In this document: positions 9,677 through 19,014 of the stretch, piece after piece
Layout of the letters: each line of letters begins with the position of its first letter
Numbering within the stretch: position 1 is the stretch's first letter
Assembly (NCBI RefSeq): GCF_030010625.1
Contig: NZ_JASCXN010000013.1
Span: 62,001-126,000, forward strand
DNA: 64,000 bases
Direction of reading: 5' to 3'
DNA from: Streptomyces sp. CC208A
GTDB taxonomy: Bacteria > Actinomycetota > Actinomycetes > Streptomycetales > Streptomycetaceae
Position numbers and translations under genes: made by a program
Notes under the pieces: model-generated
Database searches by the model: none
Told to the model about the DNA's origin: nothing
Seen by the model: the letters and a program-made list of their open reading frames with translations, nothing else

Positions 9677-11425
9677 TCAGAGGAGGCGGACGGGCTTCTC
9701 GGGGCGGACGCCGGTGCTGCTGAGCCAGGCCCGGAGGGGGGCCGGGTCGCCCTCCTCGACCAGGGCGAGGACGCGCGGCCCGAGGTCGGTGGTCCGCTCG
9801 CCGCCGACGAGCAGCGCGGGCCCGTCGAGCCAGTCGAGACCGGGCGCGGCCGCGGTGGTGTCGACGGCGGCGCAGCAGACGAGCGCGGTGACGTGGTCGG
9901 CGAGCAGGTCCCGGCCGGTCCGGGGCGGGAGCAGCGGACCGGCCGGCCAGGGCCCGTCGGGTCCGGTGAACCCGGCGTCGCCGCCCGCCGTGGCCGCGAC
10001 CCACGCCTCCCGCTCGGCCTCCTCGCGCGCCACCTGGGCGCTGAGCGCGGCGGCGAGCGCGTCGGCGACGGGATTGCGGACCTCGCTCTCCTCGCCGTCG
10101 TCCGGTGCGGGGTCCCGCGGCTGGCCGCCGGGCTCCGGCGGGGCCGTCAGGTGGGTGAGGACGCGGGTGAGGGTCGGACCCTCGGGGGTGCCGGGGGCGG
10201 GGGGCGTCGTGATCCGGTCGAGGACGCCGTGGAGGCGGGCCGCGTCCGCGCGCCACTTCCGGTCGACGACCTCCTCCGGGTAGCGGCTCCAGTCGACGGG
10301 CGCCCAGTCGGGGCCGGGCTCGGCCGGGCCGCCGTGGAAGAGGCGGGCGGCGAGCAGCGAGGCGGCCTCGTCCACGGCGCCGGGCTCCTCCAGGAGGTCG
10401 CAGGCGGGGCGCTCGCCGAGCCGGGCGGAGAAGCCCTCCGCCAGCCGGTCGCGCCGGGAGAGCTCGGTCAGGGCGGAGACGACCCCCGCGTCCAGCCCGG
10501 ACGGCCAGCGGCCCATCCGCCAGGCGGGCAGCGCGACCCGGGTGAGGAGCCGGTCCCAGCCCGCGTAGGCGAGGCCGACCTGCTCCTGGGCGACGATCCG
10601 CGCCCCGTGGTCCACGGCCTGGGCCCGCTCGGAACCGGCGAAGGCGACCCCGCGCTCCATCTCGGCGGCGTGCGGCCCGCAGGCCCGCAGCAGCACCCGG
10701 GCCACCCCGGCGGCACCCCGGGCACCGAGCCGGCGGAGCGGGCCGAGGCCGGGGTCGCGGGGGACGGCGACGGCCGCGTCGAGGCCGCGGACGAAGCGGC
10801 GGGCGGCGGCTATGTCGGGATCCGCGGCCGGGCCCGTGCCGGCGACGACCGGCGCGAGGACCGCGCGCAGCTCCCCGACCCTCATCCACCACAGGAAGGG
10901 GGAACCTATGACGAGCACGGGGGCGCCCGGGCTGCCGACGGCTCCGGCTGCCCCGGCGCGGGCGTGCGCCGGGTGGGAGCGGTCCTCCAACCAGCTGTCG
11001 CAGTCCGGGGTCAGGGCTATCGCGGAGGGCGCCGGCACGTCGAGCCGGTCGGCGAGCTCCCGCACGAGGCGGTGGAGGTCGGGGGCGGCGGTCTCGGTGA
11101 GCTCCACCGTCGGCGTCACGGCCGGACGGGCGCGGGCCACGACGAGCGCGACGGCCGCGGCGGCGAGCAGGACGAGGACCGCGAGGACGGTGACGATCCA
11201 GCGGGCGGTGGCCCAGCCGGAACCGGTGAAGTGGCCGGTGACCTCGCCCGCGTACAGCACGACGGCGACGGCGGCGGGGAGCACCGCGGCCCCCAGCGCC
11301 CGCCCCCGGACGCGCAGGACGGCGAGGGCGCGGGAGCGCGCGGCGCGCGCGCCCCACTCCTCACCGAGGCTGCCGCTGTCATGGCCGCCGTTTCCGAAGC
11401 CGCTGCCGGACACGCCGTACCTCAC
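9677..11425 (-). CDS. Membrane protein, degenerate M48-type peptidase homologue
   Basis: This 582-residue protein has two N-terminal membrane segments (about 45-65 and 75-97), then a soluble domain. Residues 170-196, with SPFLWWMRVGELRAVLAPVVAG, align by pattern with the region of M48 peptidases that normally reads ELRAVLAHELGH. The zinc-binding HExxH is therefore replaced by PVVAG, and no other HExxH was seen. The remainder is Ala/Arg/Gly-rich with a acidic linker around 450. It is probably non-catalytic, perhaps a binding or scaffold protein. The M48 relationship is inferred from motif context only. Confidence 0.6.
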   Translation of the reverse strand: MRYGVSGSGFGNGGHDSGSLGEEWGARAARSRALAVLRVRGRALGAAVLPAAVAVVLYAGEVTGHFTGSGWATARWIVTVLAVLVLLAAAAVALVVARARPAVTPTVELTETAAPDLHRLVRELADRLDVPAPSAIALTPDCDSWLEDRSHPAHARAGAAGAVGSPGAPVLVIGSPFLWWMRVGELRAVLAPVVAGTGPAADPDIAAARRFVRGLDAAVAVPRDPGLGPLRRLGARGAAGVARVLLRACGPHAAEMERGVAFAGSERAQAVDHGARIVAQEQVGLAYAGWDRLLTRVALPAWRMGRWPSGLDAGVVSALTELSRRDRLAEGFSARLGERPACDLLEEPGAVDEAASLLAARLFHGGPAEPGPDWAPVDWSRYPEEVVDRKWRADAARLHGVLDRITTPPAPGTPEGPTLTRVLTHLTAPPEPGGQPRDPAPDDGEESEVRNPVADALAAALSAQVAREEAEREAWVAATAGGDAGFTGPDGPWPAGPLLPPRTGRDLLADHVTALVCCAAVDTTAAAPGLDWLDGPALLVGGERTTDLGPRVLALVEEGDPAPLRAWLSSTGVRPEKPVRLL

Positions 11426-11675
11426 CCCCTCACCTGTCCTCGACGGGACGATCCGTGGCGGTGTTGCTCACTCCCCCACTGTGACACCCGGCACTGACAT
11501 CGCAATGCCGGTGGGCCAAGTGCCGGAACGCCTGCGCCGCACCCTAGTTGGGGCTTCGGCGGTCGTCATCCGGATGGCCGAGTCGTCACCCGATCGAATG
11601 GCTTTGGGTAAAGGTGGTGCCGGTGGCGCGGCCGTGCGGTTCACTGCGCGGCCGCGCCCGCGCCGCCCTTCCGGG

Positions 11676-12926
<1,251 letters not shown>

Positions 12927-12987
12927 GCCAGCCAGGGTATCCGGATGGCCGGGAAGACCCTTGTGCGGGCCACCGAGCGAGACAGCC

Positions 12988-15063
12988 CTACTCGTTCGTG
13001 TATTCCTCCACAACGGTGGCACCGAGCTCGCGCACGATCAGCTCGTGCCCGGAGAGCGCCGACTCCACGAGGTCCGGATCGTCCTCCTCCGGCACGTCGT
13101 CCTCGGGCGCGACGGCCTGCGGCTGCGCCTGTACGGGAGCGGGCGCGGGGGCCGGGGCGGAGGGAGCGGGGGCGGGGGCGGTCCGCACGGGCGCGGGGGC
13201 CTGGGGTGCGGGCACGGGAGCTGGTGCGGGAGCCGGCGCGGAAGGGACGGGAGCGGGGGCGGGCGGACGGGCCCCGCCTCCGGAGAAACCTCCGGAGAAG
13301 TTCCCGGCGGCGGGCGGGGGCGCGGAGCCGCCCGACGGGTCGACGATCGCCTCGATCTTCCAGTGCGCGTTGAACTGCTCGGCGAGCGCGGCCTTGAGGA
13401 CGTCCTCGCTGCCGCTGCTCGCGAAGTTGTCCCGCGCGCCCGCGTTGAGGAAGCCGAGCTGGAGGGTGGTGCCGTCGAAGCCGGCCACCTGCGCGTTCTG
13501 GCTCAGCAGGATCCAGGTGAAGCGGCGCCGGTTCTTGACCGCTTCGAGGATGGACGGCCACATGTTCCGCACCTGGGCGGCGCCGGCCGCCATGTCCCCG
13601 GCCGGAGCCTGCGCGGCGGGCTGCGCCTGCGGCTGTACGGGGGCGGGCGCCGGGGCCTGGGGCGCGGGGGCCTGGGGCGCGGCGGTGGGCCAGCCGCCCG
13701 GCCGGGCCGCCCCGGGCCAAGCACCGGGCCGCGAGGTCTCCGGCTGGGCCTGCGCCTGTACGGGGGCGGGCGCAGGAGCAGGGGCCGGGGGCGGCGGAGG
13801 CGGCGGGGCCATCGGCGTATGGGCGTCGGGACCGGGGACGTACCCCATCGGCGGCCCGGGGGGCGGCCCCGGCGTGAAGACGGCGGCGGCCTGCGGCGCG
13901 GAGGCGGCCCCCCGCTCCAGCCGGTCGAGCCGGGCGAGCAGCGACCGCTCGTCGTCGAAGGCGGCGGGCAGCAGCACGCGCGCGCAGATCAGCTCCAGCT
14001 GGAGGCGCGGCGAGGTGGCGCCGCGCATCTCGGTCAGCCCGGCGTTGACGAGATCGGCGGCCCGGCTCAGCTCGGCGGCCCCGAACACGGAGGCCTGCGC
14101 CTGCATCCGCTCGACGACGTCGGCGGGAGCGTCGATGAGCCCCTTCTCGGCGGCGTCCGGCACGGCGGCGAGGATCACGAGATCCCGCAGCCGCTCAAGG
14201 AGATCGGCGACGAACCGCCGGGGATCGTTCCCGCCCTCGATGACCCGGTCGACCACCTCGAAGGCGGCGGCCCCGTCCCCGGCGGCGAAGGCGTCCACCA
14301 CGGAGTCCAGCAGCGACCCGTCCGTATACCCGAGCAGAGAAGTGGCCATGGCATACGTCACACCCTCCTCGCCGGCACCGGCGAGAAGCTGGTCCATGAC
14401 GGACATCGAGTCACGCACGGACCCGGCGCCCGCGCGCACGACGAGCGGCAGCACCCCGTCCTCGACGGGGATCCCCTCCCGCCCGCACACGTCCCCCAGG
14501 TACTCCCGCAGCGTCCCCGGCGGCACAAGACGGAAGGGGTAGTGGTGGGTCCGCGACCGGATGGTCCCGATGACCTTCTCGGGCTCGGTCGTCGCGAAGA
14601 TGAACTTGAGGTGCTCCGGCGGCTCCTCGACCACCTTCAGCAGGGCGTTGAACCCCGCCGAGGTGACCATGTGGGCCTCGTCGATGATGTAGATCTTGTA
14701 CCGGCTGGAAGCGGGCCCGAAGAACGCCTTCTCCCGCAGGTCACGGGCGTCGTCCACACCACCGTGCGAAGCGGCGTCGATCTCGATGACGTCGATCGAC
14801 CCCGGCCCGTTCCGGGCGAGGTCCCGACAGGACTGGCACTCCCCACAGGGAGTCGGCGTGGGCCCCTGCTCACAGTTCAGGCACCGCGCGAGGATCCGCG
14901 CACTGGTCGTCTTGCCGCACCCGCGCGGACCACTGAACAGGTACGCGTGATTGACCCGGTTGTTCCGCAGGGCCTGCTGCAACGGGTCGGTGACATGCTC
15001 CTGCCCGATGACCTCGGCGAAGGACTCGGGGCGATAGCGGCGGTACAGCGCGAGAGACGACAC
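12988..15063 (-). CDS. dnaX: DNA polymerase III gamma/tau subunit
   Basis: This clamp-loader ATPase has 691 residues. The N-terminal AAA+ module has Walker A GPRGCGKTT, a zinc-binding four-Cys cluster in CLNCEQGPTPTPCGECQSC, and DEAH. Domain III ends near residue 370. A long Pro/Ala/Gln tail, rich in PAPAPAPV repeats, precedes an acidic C-terminus. The GTG start gives VSSLALYRRYRPE, the family N-terminus; the frame is open further upstream without a plausible start. The SRP RNA gene lies 66 bases upstream on the same strand, and purD follows downstream. Confidence 0.96.
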   Translation of the reverse strand: MSSLALYRRYRPESFAEVIGQEHVTDPLQQALRNNRVNHAYLFSGPRGCGKTTSARILARCLNCEQGPTPTPCGECQSCRDLARNGPGSIDVIEIDAASHGGVDDARDLREKAFFGPASSRYKIYIIDEAHMVTSAGFNALLKVVEEPPEHLKFIFATTEPEKVIGTIRSRTHHYPFRLVPPGTLREYLGDVCGREGIPVEDGVLPLVVRAGAGSVRDSMSVMDQLLAGAGEEGVTYAMATSLLGYTDGSLLDSVVDAFAAGDGAAAFEVVDRVIEGGNDPRRFVADLLERLRDLVILAAVPDAAEKGLIDAPADVVERMQAQASVFGAAELSRAADLVNAGLTEMRGATSPRLQLELICARVLLPAAFDDERSLLARLDRLERGAASAPQAAAVFTPGPPPGPPMGYVPGPDAHTPMAPPPPPPPAPAPAPAPVQAQAQPETSRPGAWPGAARPGGWPTAAPQAPAPQAPAPAPVQPQAQPAAQAPAGDMAAGAAQVRNMWPSILEAVKNRRRFTWILLSQNAQVAGFDGTTLQLGFLNAGARDNFASSGSEDVLKAALAEQFNAHWKIEAIVDPSGGSAPPPAAGNFSGGFSGGGARPPAPAPVPSAPAPAPAPVPAPQAPAPVRTAPAPAPSAPAPAPAPVQAQPQAVAPEDDVPEEDDPDLVESALSGHELIVRELGATVVEEYTNE

Positions 15064-15128
15064 GTATACGAGGTTATAGGCGCCCACCGACAACCCGGGA
15101 AACCCCAGCCCGCCCCCGAAAACGCAAG

Positions 15129-15216
15129 CGCCCCCCACGCACCCGCCAGAGCCGACCTACCCTTGCTGCCTTCCGGCCCTGGGGGAGTTCAGTCAGATAG
15201 CGCCGCGTGAGGGGCT
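15129..15216 (-). ncRNA. ffs: Small signal recognition particle RNA (4.5S-like)
   Basis: Read on the minus strand, the segment contains the conserved SRP core CAGGGCCGGAAGGCAGCAAG, whose GGAA and A-rich loops bind Ffh. The termini GCCCCTCACGC and GCGTGGGGGGC pair over 11 positions, with one G-U. Length is about 88 nt; exact ends are estimated from this pairing. A TAGGCT hexamer lies a few bases upstream of the 5' end as a possible -10. It guides membrane-protein targeting with Ffh/FtsY. Confidence 0.93.
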
Positions 15217-15327
15217 CCGCCCAGCCTACCCGATCCGAACCCCCACCCCACCCCCCTCCCCACCACCACCTCCCCGCCCCCGGATCACGTTCGCGAGCAC
15301 CCTCCGCGGTCATGTAATGTTCTCCCC

Positions 15328-15415
15328 GGAGGATTCGCCTAGAGGCCTAGGGCGCACGCTTGGAAAGCGTGTTGGGGGCAACCCCTCACGAGTTCGAATC
15401 TCGTATCCTCCGCCA
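15328..15415 (+). tRNA. tRNA-Ser (anticodon GGA), intact; attachment target
   Basis: Acceptor GGAGGAT pairs with ATCCTCC, the stem CACGC/GCGTG holds loop TTGGAAA giving anticodon GGA, and a long variable arm is present. Discriminator G is at 15412 and CCA follows at 15413-15415. Its 3' 54 bases (15361-15414) recur at 17397 and 18961, which marks this tRNA as the attachment site of the elements downstream. Confidence 0.96.
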
Positions 15416-15432
15416 CGGCTGACCAGCCGAAA

Positions 15433-15467
15433 CGAAGACCTCGACCGCACCGCGGTCGGGGTCTTCG
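15433..15467 (+). terminator. Terminator after tRNA-Ser(GGA)
   Basis: The hairpin CGAAGACCTCGACCGC/GCGGTCGGGGTCTTCG has a 16-bp stem with one G-U. A hairpin of the same layout, framed by GCGAAACGA and TCGTCGTGC, follows the partial tRNA copy at 17397. Confidence 0.85.
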
Positions 15468-15550
15468 TCGTGCGCCCGGCCTCAGTCTTGGTTTCATTCA
15501 TTTCGGACATTTGATCACGAACCCCTGCGGTGCCACTACGATCGCCGGTC

Positions 15551-16510
15551 ATGGACTGGCTGGAGCGGACCGCGACGTTGAGGCAGTGGACCAAGGGCGG
15601 GGAGCGGGCTCCCCACAAGCCGCTACTCCTGCTTTACGCCCTCAGCCGGTTCCAGGAGGATGCTGACAGCGAGCTGTTCTACAGCGCGGTGGAGGGGGAC
15701 CTGAAGCGGCTGCTGGCCGAGTACGGTCCACCCAACAAGACAACGCCCGCCTACCCCTTCCACCATCTGACCAGCGACGGGGTGTGGGAGGTGCGCACCG
15801 ACCGCGGACCCGGCAGCCCCGGGAGCGCGGTGCGGGAGCTGCGGGCATCCCGGGCTGTCGGGCGACTGGCACCGGAGCTGCGGGCGGCACTGCGGCGGGA
15901 GCCGGCGCTGCTGGGCCGAATGACGCGCGTACTGCTCGACCAGCACTTCCCACCCTCGCTGCACGGCGAAATGTGCGAAGCGATCGGGCTGGAGCTGGAG
16001 CCCACGGAGACCGGACGGCCCCCGTCAGCACGACGGCAGGGAAACCGGCGGATGCGGGAGCTGGTACTGACGGCCTACGAGTACCAGTGCGCCTTCTGCG
16101 GATACGACGGGCGGATCGGGGCCGCGCCGGTCGGCCTGGAGGCCGCGCACGTGCGCTGGTGGGCGTTCGGCGGCCCGGATGACGTCGACAACGGCCTGTG
16201 CCTGTGCGCACTGCACCACAAGCTCTTCGACAAGGGCGTCCTCGGTGTCGGCGACGGCCACCGCATCCTCGTCTCGCAGCACTTCGTCGGGCGCAGCCCC
16301 GCGGCCCGCGAGCACGTCACAGCCCTCGCGGGCCGCCGTCTCATCGGCCCGCAGCCGGGCGTCCGCCCCGTGGCGACGCGCCACCGTTCCTGGCACACCA
16401 GCCAGGTCTTCCACGGCGCCCCGCGCCCCGACGCAGATCTTCCGCGGAGCCGATCTCGCGGTGCCTCGCGCAACCGCCCGCAGGTCAGCCCTGGTACTCC
16501 CACGGGTTGA
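15551..16510 (+). CDS. HNH restriction endonuclease, likely phosphorothioate-DNA dependent
   Basis: The 319-residue protein has an N-terminal domain with AYPFHHLTSDGVWEV (67-81), resembling the sulphur-binding domain of ScoMcrA/SprMcrA-type enzymes, and a C-terminal HNH nuclease. The nuclease shows C180-x2-C183, EAAH200, N214 and LCLCALHH (216-223). Such enzymes cut DNA carrying phosphorothioate modification, so this one would exclude Dnd-modified invaders. No dnd genes are in the window, as expected for a type IV enzyme. The ATG at 15551 gives the family N-terminus MDWLERTATLRQW. The 3' end overlaps the convergent PIN toxin by 26 bases. The last ~40 residues are low-complexity. It lies in the first att-bounded cassette. 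Confidence 0.8.
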   Translation: MDWLERTATLRQWTKGGERAPHKPLLLLYALSRFQEDADSELFYSAVEGDLKRLLAEYGPPNKTTPAYPFHHLTSDGVWEVRTDRGPGSPGSAVRELRASRAVGRLAPELRAALRREPALLGRMTRVLLDQHFPPSLHGEMCEAIGLELEPTETGRPPSARRQGNRRMRELVLTAYEYQCAFCGYDGRIGAAPVGLEAAHVRWWAFGGPDDVDNGLCLCALHHKLFDKGVLGVGDGHRILVSQHFVGRSPAAREHVTALAGRRLIGPQPGVRPVATRHRSWHTSQVFHGAPRPDADLPRSRSRGASRNRPQVSPGTPTG

Positions 16511-16913
16511 GCAAGAGCGCGCCGGTCCGGGCCAGATGCTTGACGTTCCGGCTGACAAGGGTCCACCCGTTCGCGAGGGCGGTGGCGGCGATCAGCGCAT
16601 CCGGCGGATCGATGCTGGTTCCGGCGCTCTTCAGTTTCCGATGAAGGGCGAGGTACGCGAGGGCCTCCTGTTCTCCGACGGCCGCGATCCGGTCGCCGTA
16701 GTCAAGGCGAATGCCGTCGAGCGCCCGCTCGAAAGCGGCACGCCGTGCCTGGTCCGGCGTCGCAGCGATGCCGGCCTCGATCTCAGCAATCGTGATGACA
16801 CTCAGGTAGAGGCCGGTTGCCGGGACCGAACGGGCCCAGGCGACAACAGTCGGAGCCGGCTTCGGCCGGGTGGTGATCTCGGAGACCACGTTGGTGTCGA
16901 GCAGATAGATCAC
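16485..16913 (-). CDS. PIN-domain ribonuclease toxin (VapC family)
   Basis: This 142-residue PIN-domain protein is probably a toxin cleaving RNA. Acidic residues expected for metal binding are Asp6 (YLLDTNVVSE), Glu in AEIEAG and Asp in SIDPPDALIAATAL. The last acidic position is an Asn (VSRNVKHL), which also occurs in the family. The GTG start overlaps the stop of the upstream small gene as GTGA, the standard antitoxin-toxin layout. It lies inside cassette 1 between tRNA-Ser copies, where toxin-antitoxin pairs often stabilise integrated DNA. Confidence 0.88.
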   Translation of the reverse strand: MIYLLDTNVVSEITTRPKPAPTVVAWARSVPATGLYLSVITIAEIEAGIAATPDQARRAAFERALDGIRLDYGDRIAAVGEQEALAYLALHRKLKSAGTSIDPPDALIAATALANGWTLVSRNVKHLARTGALLLNPWEYQG

Positions 16914-17185
16914 TCGCCGTCCGCCGCATCGTCGTAGGAACGCTGCCCGAACTCCAGGCCCTCGAACGGTGCCGACTCAAGCCGATCAAGGAATCCGTCA
17001 CTGCCGAGGGTGGCCCAGCGGTGAAGCATCTCTGGAAGGGCGTCGATGTCCGTGTCGGCGAGTTCGGCGTCGAAGTGCCCGAGCTGCTGTTCGGGCAAGG
17101 ACTCCCGGATCTCCCGAATCGTCCGCAGCGGATGTGAATCTTCAGGCCGACGGGGCGGAAGCGGAAGGTTCGGGGCAGTACTCAT
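16910..17185 (-). CDS. Putative antitoxin paired with PIN toxin
   Basis: The 91-residue acidic protein is encoded directly upstream of, and overlapping, the PIN toxin. The sequence (SHPLRTIREIRESLPEQQLGHFD) resembles small DUF6247-like proteins found before PIN genes. No ribbon-helix-helix or AbrB motif is obvious, so its DNA-binding mode is unclear. ATG at 17185 is preceded by GAGGAG. Function is inferred from position. Confidence 0.7.
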   Translation of the reverse strand: MSTAPNLPLPPRRPEDSHPLRTIREIRESLPEQQLGHFDAELADTDIDALPEMLHRWATLGSDGFLDRLESAPFEGLEFGQRSYDDAADGE

Positions 17186-17396
17186 GATCGGCTCCTCCAC
17201 GAAGCGGTCCGCGGGCCCATACCTGGGGACAAGCCTAGAGTGGTCGGCCGCCGGGCAGGTCGGATCCGGGCGAACCCCAACCAGCCTGGTCTCGGTCCTG
17301 GTCTCATTCGCCCTCGTCCAGCCCCGTCCGGACAGGGCCACCCCGAACCCTCCGCCGCAGGTCAGGACGCCCCCGGCCCCCACCCGTACGAACATG

Positions 17397-17450
17397 TGGA
17401 AAGCGTGTTGGAGGCAACCCCTCACGAGTTCGAATCTCGTATCCTCCGCC
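17397..17450 (+). repeat. Partial tRNA-Ser copy 2 (att-like 54-bp repeat)
   Basis: These 54 bases match 15361-15414 of tRNA-Ser(GGA) with one difference (GGAGGC for GGGGGC). They run from the anticodon loop through the T arm to the acceptor end. The 5' half of the tRNA is absent, so this is not a functional tRNA. It is the pattern left by site-specific integration into a tRNA 3' end, and it closes cassette 1. Confidence 0.92.
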
Positions 17451-17763
17451 GCCGCCTGAACAGGCGAAACGAGAAGCCGAGCCGCAACCTGCGGCTCGGC
17501 TTCTCGTCGTGCTCTGGTTGCATCTCCGGTTGCGTTTATATGCATCCACTTCAGATGTTTCGGGTATCTGATCCCCACTCCCGCGGCCTCGCCGATGCCG
17601 GCGCCCACCAACGGGGGAGTCCTGCCCCCGTACGGCATCTGCGGATCACAGGGGTACGACGCCCTTACTCATCGAGAAGACCCGGCCCCGGCGGGCCGCT
17701 GCTGCCGTTCCGGCTCCGCGTGGCTCCAGGGCGAGGGGCGGCGGCCGGACCGCTGCCCCGAGC
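17451..17763. other. Non-coding start of cassette 2
   Basis: This 313-bp stretch holds a strong hairpin at 17470-17506 (CGAGAAGCCGAGCCGC with its complement), analogous to the tRNA-Ser terminator. It is followed by an AT-richer segment with GGTTGC repeats (17516-17533) that could be recombinase arm sites. No convincing gene was seen. Confidence 0.6.
17470..17506 (+). terminator. Terminator after partial tRNA-Ser copy 2
   Basis: A perfect 16-bp stem with a loop of five bases, located as in the intact tRNA-Ser locus but with different stem sequence. Confidence 0.8.
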
Positions 17764-18123
17764 ATGGCTGAGGGATCCGCCGCCTTCGACCCGAGCGCGT
17801 TGGCGACCCGGCTGCCGGCCGCCCCGGCCACGGCTCCCGAACCAGCACCGTTCGAGGGCGGAGTGCCCTTCGCCACGAACACCGAGGAGATCGTCGCAGG
17901 GTGGGCGAAGCGCCTGCCGCACACCGACGTCCGCCAGCTCGCCCACGCCATCGACGCAGGTCATGCCATCGCCGTCGAGTACGTCGCCGCCTCCGGCAAC
18001 CGCACGGTGCGCACCCTCAGCCGCCTCGAACTCGACCCGCCTCACCTCGAAGCCCGGTGCCACCTGCGAGAAGACGAACGCGTCTTGACCCTCTCCCGCG
18101 TCCACGGCGTCATGCCGACGTGA
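17764..18123 (+). pseudogene. WYL-domain fragment, probably the 3' end of a helicase-like gene
   Basis: The 119-codon frame ends with a WYL-like module: IDAGHAIAVEYVAASGNRTV, then CHLREDERVLTLSRVHGVMP. In Streptomyces this is the usual C-terminus of a much larger helicase-type protein. Here the upstream helicase domains are missing and the N-terminal ~45 residues are Ala/Pro-rich. I read it as a truncated remnant, though a small stand-alone WYL protein is possible. It lies between the cassette 2 boundary and vapBC. Confidence 0.55.
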
Positions 18124-18143
18124 ATCCATGACATCGATGAACC

Positions 18144-18166
18144 ATGGAAGATATAATTGTTTCCAT
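18144..18166. promoter_or_regulatory. Candidate VapBC operator
   Basis: The inverted repeat ATGGAA-N11-TTCCAT lies in an unusually AT-rich stretch, 22 bases before the antitoxin start. VapBC complexes usually repress their own promoter through such palindromes. Confidence 0.5.
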
Positions 18167-18188
18167 AGTTGATATACGGGAGGTGCGC

Positions 18189-18404
18189 ATGAGCCGGACA
18201 GTGATTGACCTCGATGACCAGCTGGTGGCAGACGTGGCCAAAGCCCTGGGCACCAGCACCAAGAAGGAGACGGTCAACACAGCCTTGCGCGAGGTACTGG
18301 AGAACAGGCGGCGGGCGCTGGCCCTGACCCGCCTGCGCGCCGCGGCCGACGAAGGCGCGTTCGATCTGACGCTCTTCGAGGACAAGCGGAACTACCGACG
18401 GTGA
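18189..18404 (+). CDS. vapB: VapB-type antitoxin
   Basis: The 71-residue protein reads MSRTVIDLDDQLVADVAKAL, followed by TSTKKETVNTALREVLENRR. This is the ribbon-helix-helix/VapB signature for DNA binding and toxin neutralisation. The start at 18189 has GGGAGG eight bases upstream. The stop overlaps the toxin GTG start. It lies in cassette 2. Confidence 0.93.
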   Translation: MSRTVIDLDDQLVADVAKALGTSTKKETVNTALREVLENRRRALALTRLRAAADEGAFDLTLFEDKRNYRR

Positions 18405-18823
18405 ACGCCGCGCTCTACCTGATCGACACCAGCGCCCTCGCCCGATTCATGCGGGGCGACGCGGAGCAGTACGGCTGGGACCAGGCAGCGGCCGCCGGTC
18501 TGATCGCCACGTGCCCCATCACGGAGCTGGAGTTCTTCTACAGCGCCCGATCGGCCGCCGACCGGGCACGCGGCATCGAGGACATACGGCTGCTCTTCGG
18601 CCGGGTCCCCGTCGACGACCGCGCTTACGACCGGGCCTGGCAGGTCCAGGAGGCCCTCACCAAGCAAGGCAAGCACCGCAGCGCAGGCGCGGTCGATCTC
18701 GTTGTCGCAGCGACTGCCGAGCTGCAGGGGCTTACCCTCCTGCACTGCGACCACGACTTCGAATGCATCGCCGCAGTAACCGGCCAGCCCCTTCAGTGGT
18801 ACGGCCCGGAGGGGCGTAAGTAG
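18401..18823 (+). CDS. vapC: VapC PIN-domain toxin
   Basis: This 140-residue PIN ribonuclease has the full acidic set: Asp9 in LYLIDTSALARF, Glu42 in TELEFFYSAR, Asp99 in AGAVDLVVAATA and Asp117 in LHCDHDFECI. It is paired with VapB through a GTGA overlap. It differs clearly from the PIN toxin in cassette 1, so the two cassettes carry independent toxin-antitoxin pairs. Confidence 0.94.
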   Translation: MNAALYLIDTSALARFMRGDAEQYGWDQAAAAGLIATCPITELEFFYSARSAADRARGIEDIRLLFGRVPVDDRAYDRAWQVQEALTKQGKHRSAGAVDLVVAATAELQGLTLLHCDHDFECIAAVTGQPLQWYGPEGRK

Positions 18824-18960
18824 TCGAGCAGTGGTTGCAGTCCTGGTTGCAGTCCTGGTTGCATCCGCCTCCGTCCGGGGCCGTCCGGAGGGAGGCGATG
18901 CACAGACTCCGTCGCAGGTCAGGACGGGCACGACCCACACCGGACGCCCGTACGAGCATG

Positions 18961-19014
18961 TGGAAAGCGTGTTGGGGGAAACCCCTCACGAGTTCGAATC
19001 TCGTATCCTCTGCC
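18961..19014 (+). repeat. Partial tRNA-Ser copy 3 (att-like 54-bp repeat)
   Basis: These 54 bases match 15361-15414 with two differences (GGGGGA for GGGGGC and CTCTGCC for CTCCGCC). It closes cassette 2. The ~60 bases before it, including CCGTACGAGCATG, also resemble those before copy 2. Confidence 0.92.

Noticed and set aside
7896..11357. Giant 1153-codon minus-strand frame
   Set aside because: It spans several better genes in other frames, and its translation is Arg/Pro/Gly-rich low complexity, the usual shadow of high-GC codon bias.
12988..15063. Programmed frameshift in dnaX producing gamma
   Set aside because: No slippery A-run or stop arrangement is visible; the full-length frame continues through the Pro/Ala tail.
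17397..17450. A second tRNA-Ser gene
   Set aside because: Only the part from the anticodon loop to the acceptor end is present; the 5' acceptor and D arm are missing, so it cannot fold as a tRNA. It is an att-type scar.
18961..19014. A third tRNA-Ser gene
   Set aside because: Same as the copy at 17397: the 5' half is absent.
15415..19014. An intact integrative element with its own integrase
   Set aside because: No integrase, excisionase or replication gene could be found on either strand between the att-like copies.
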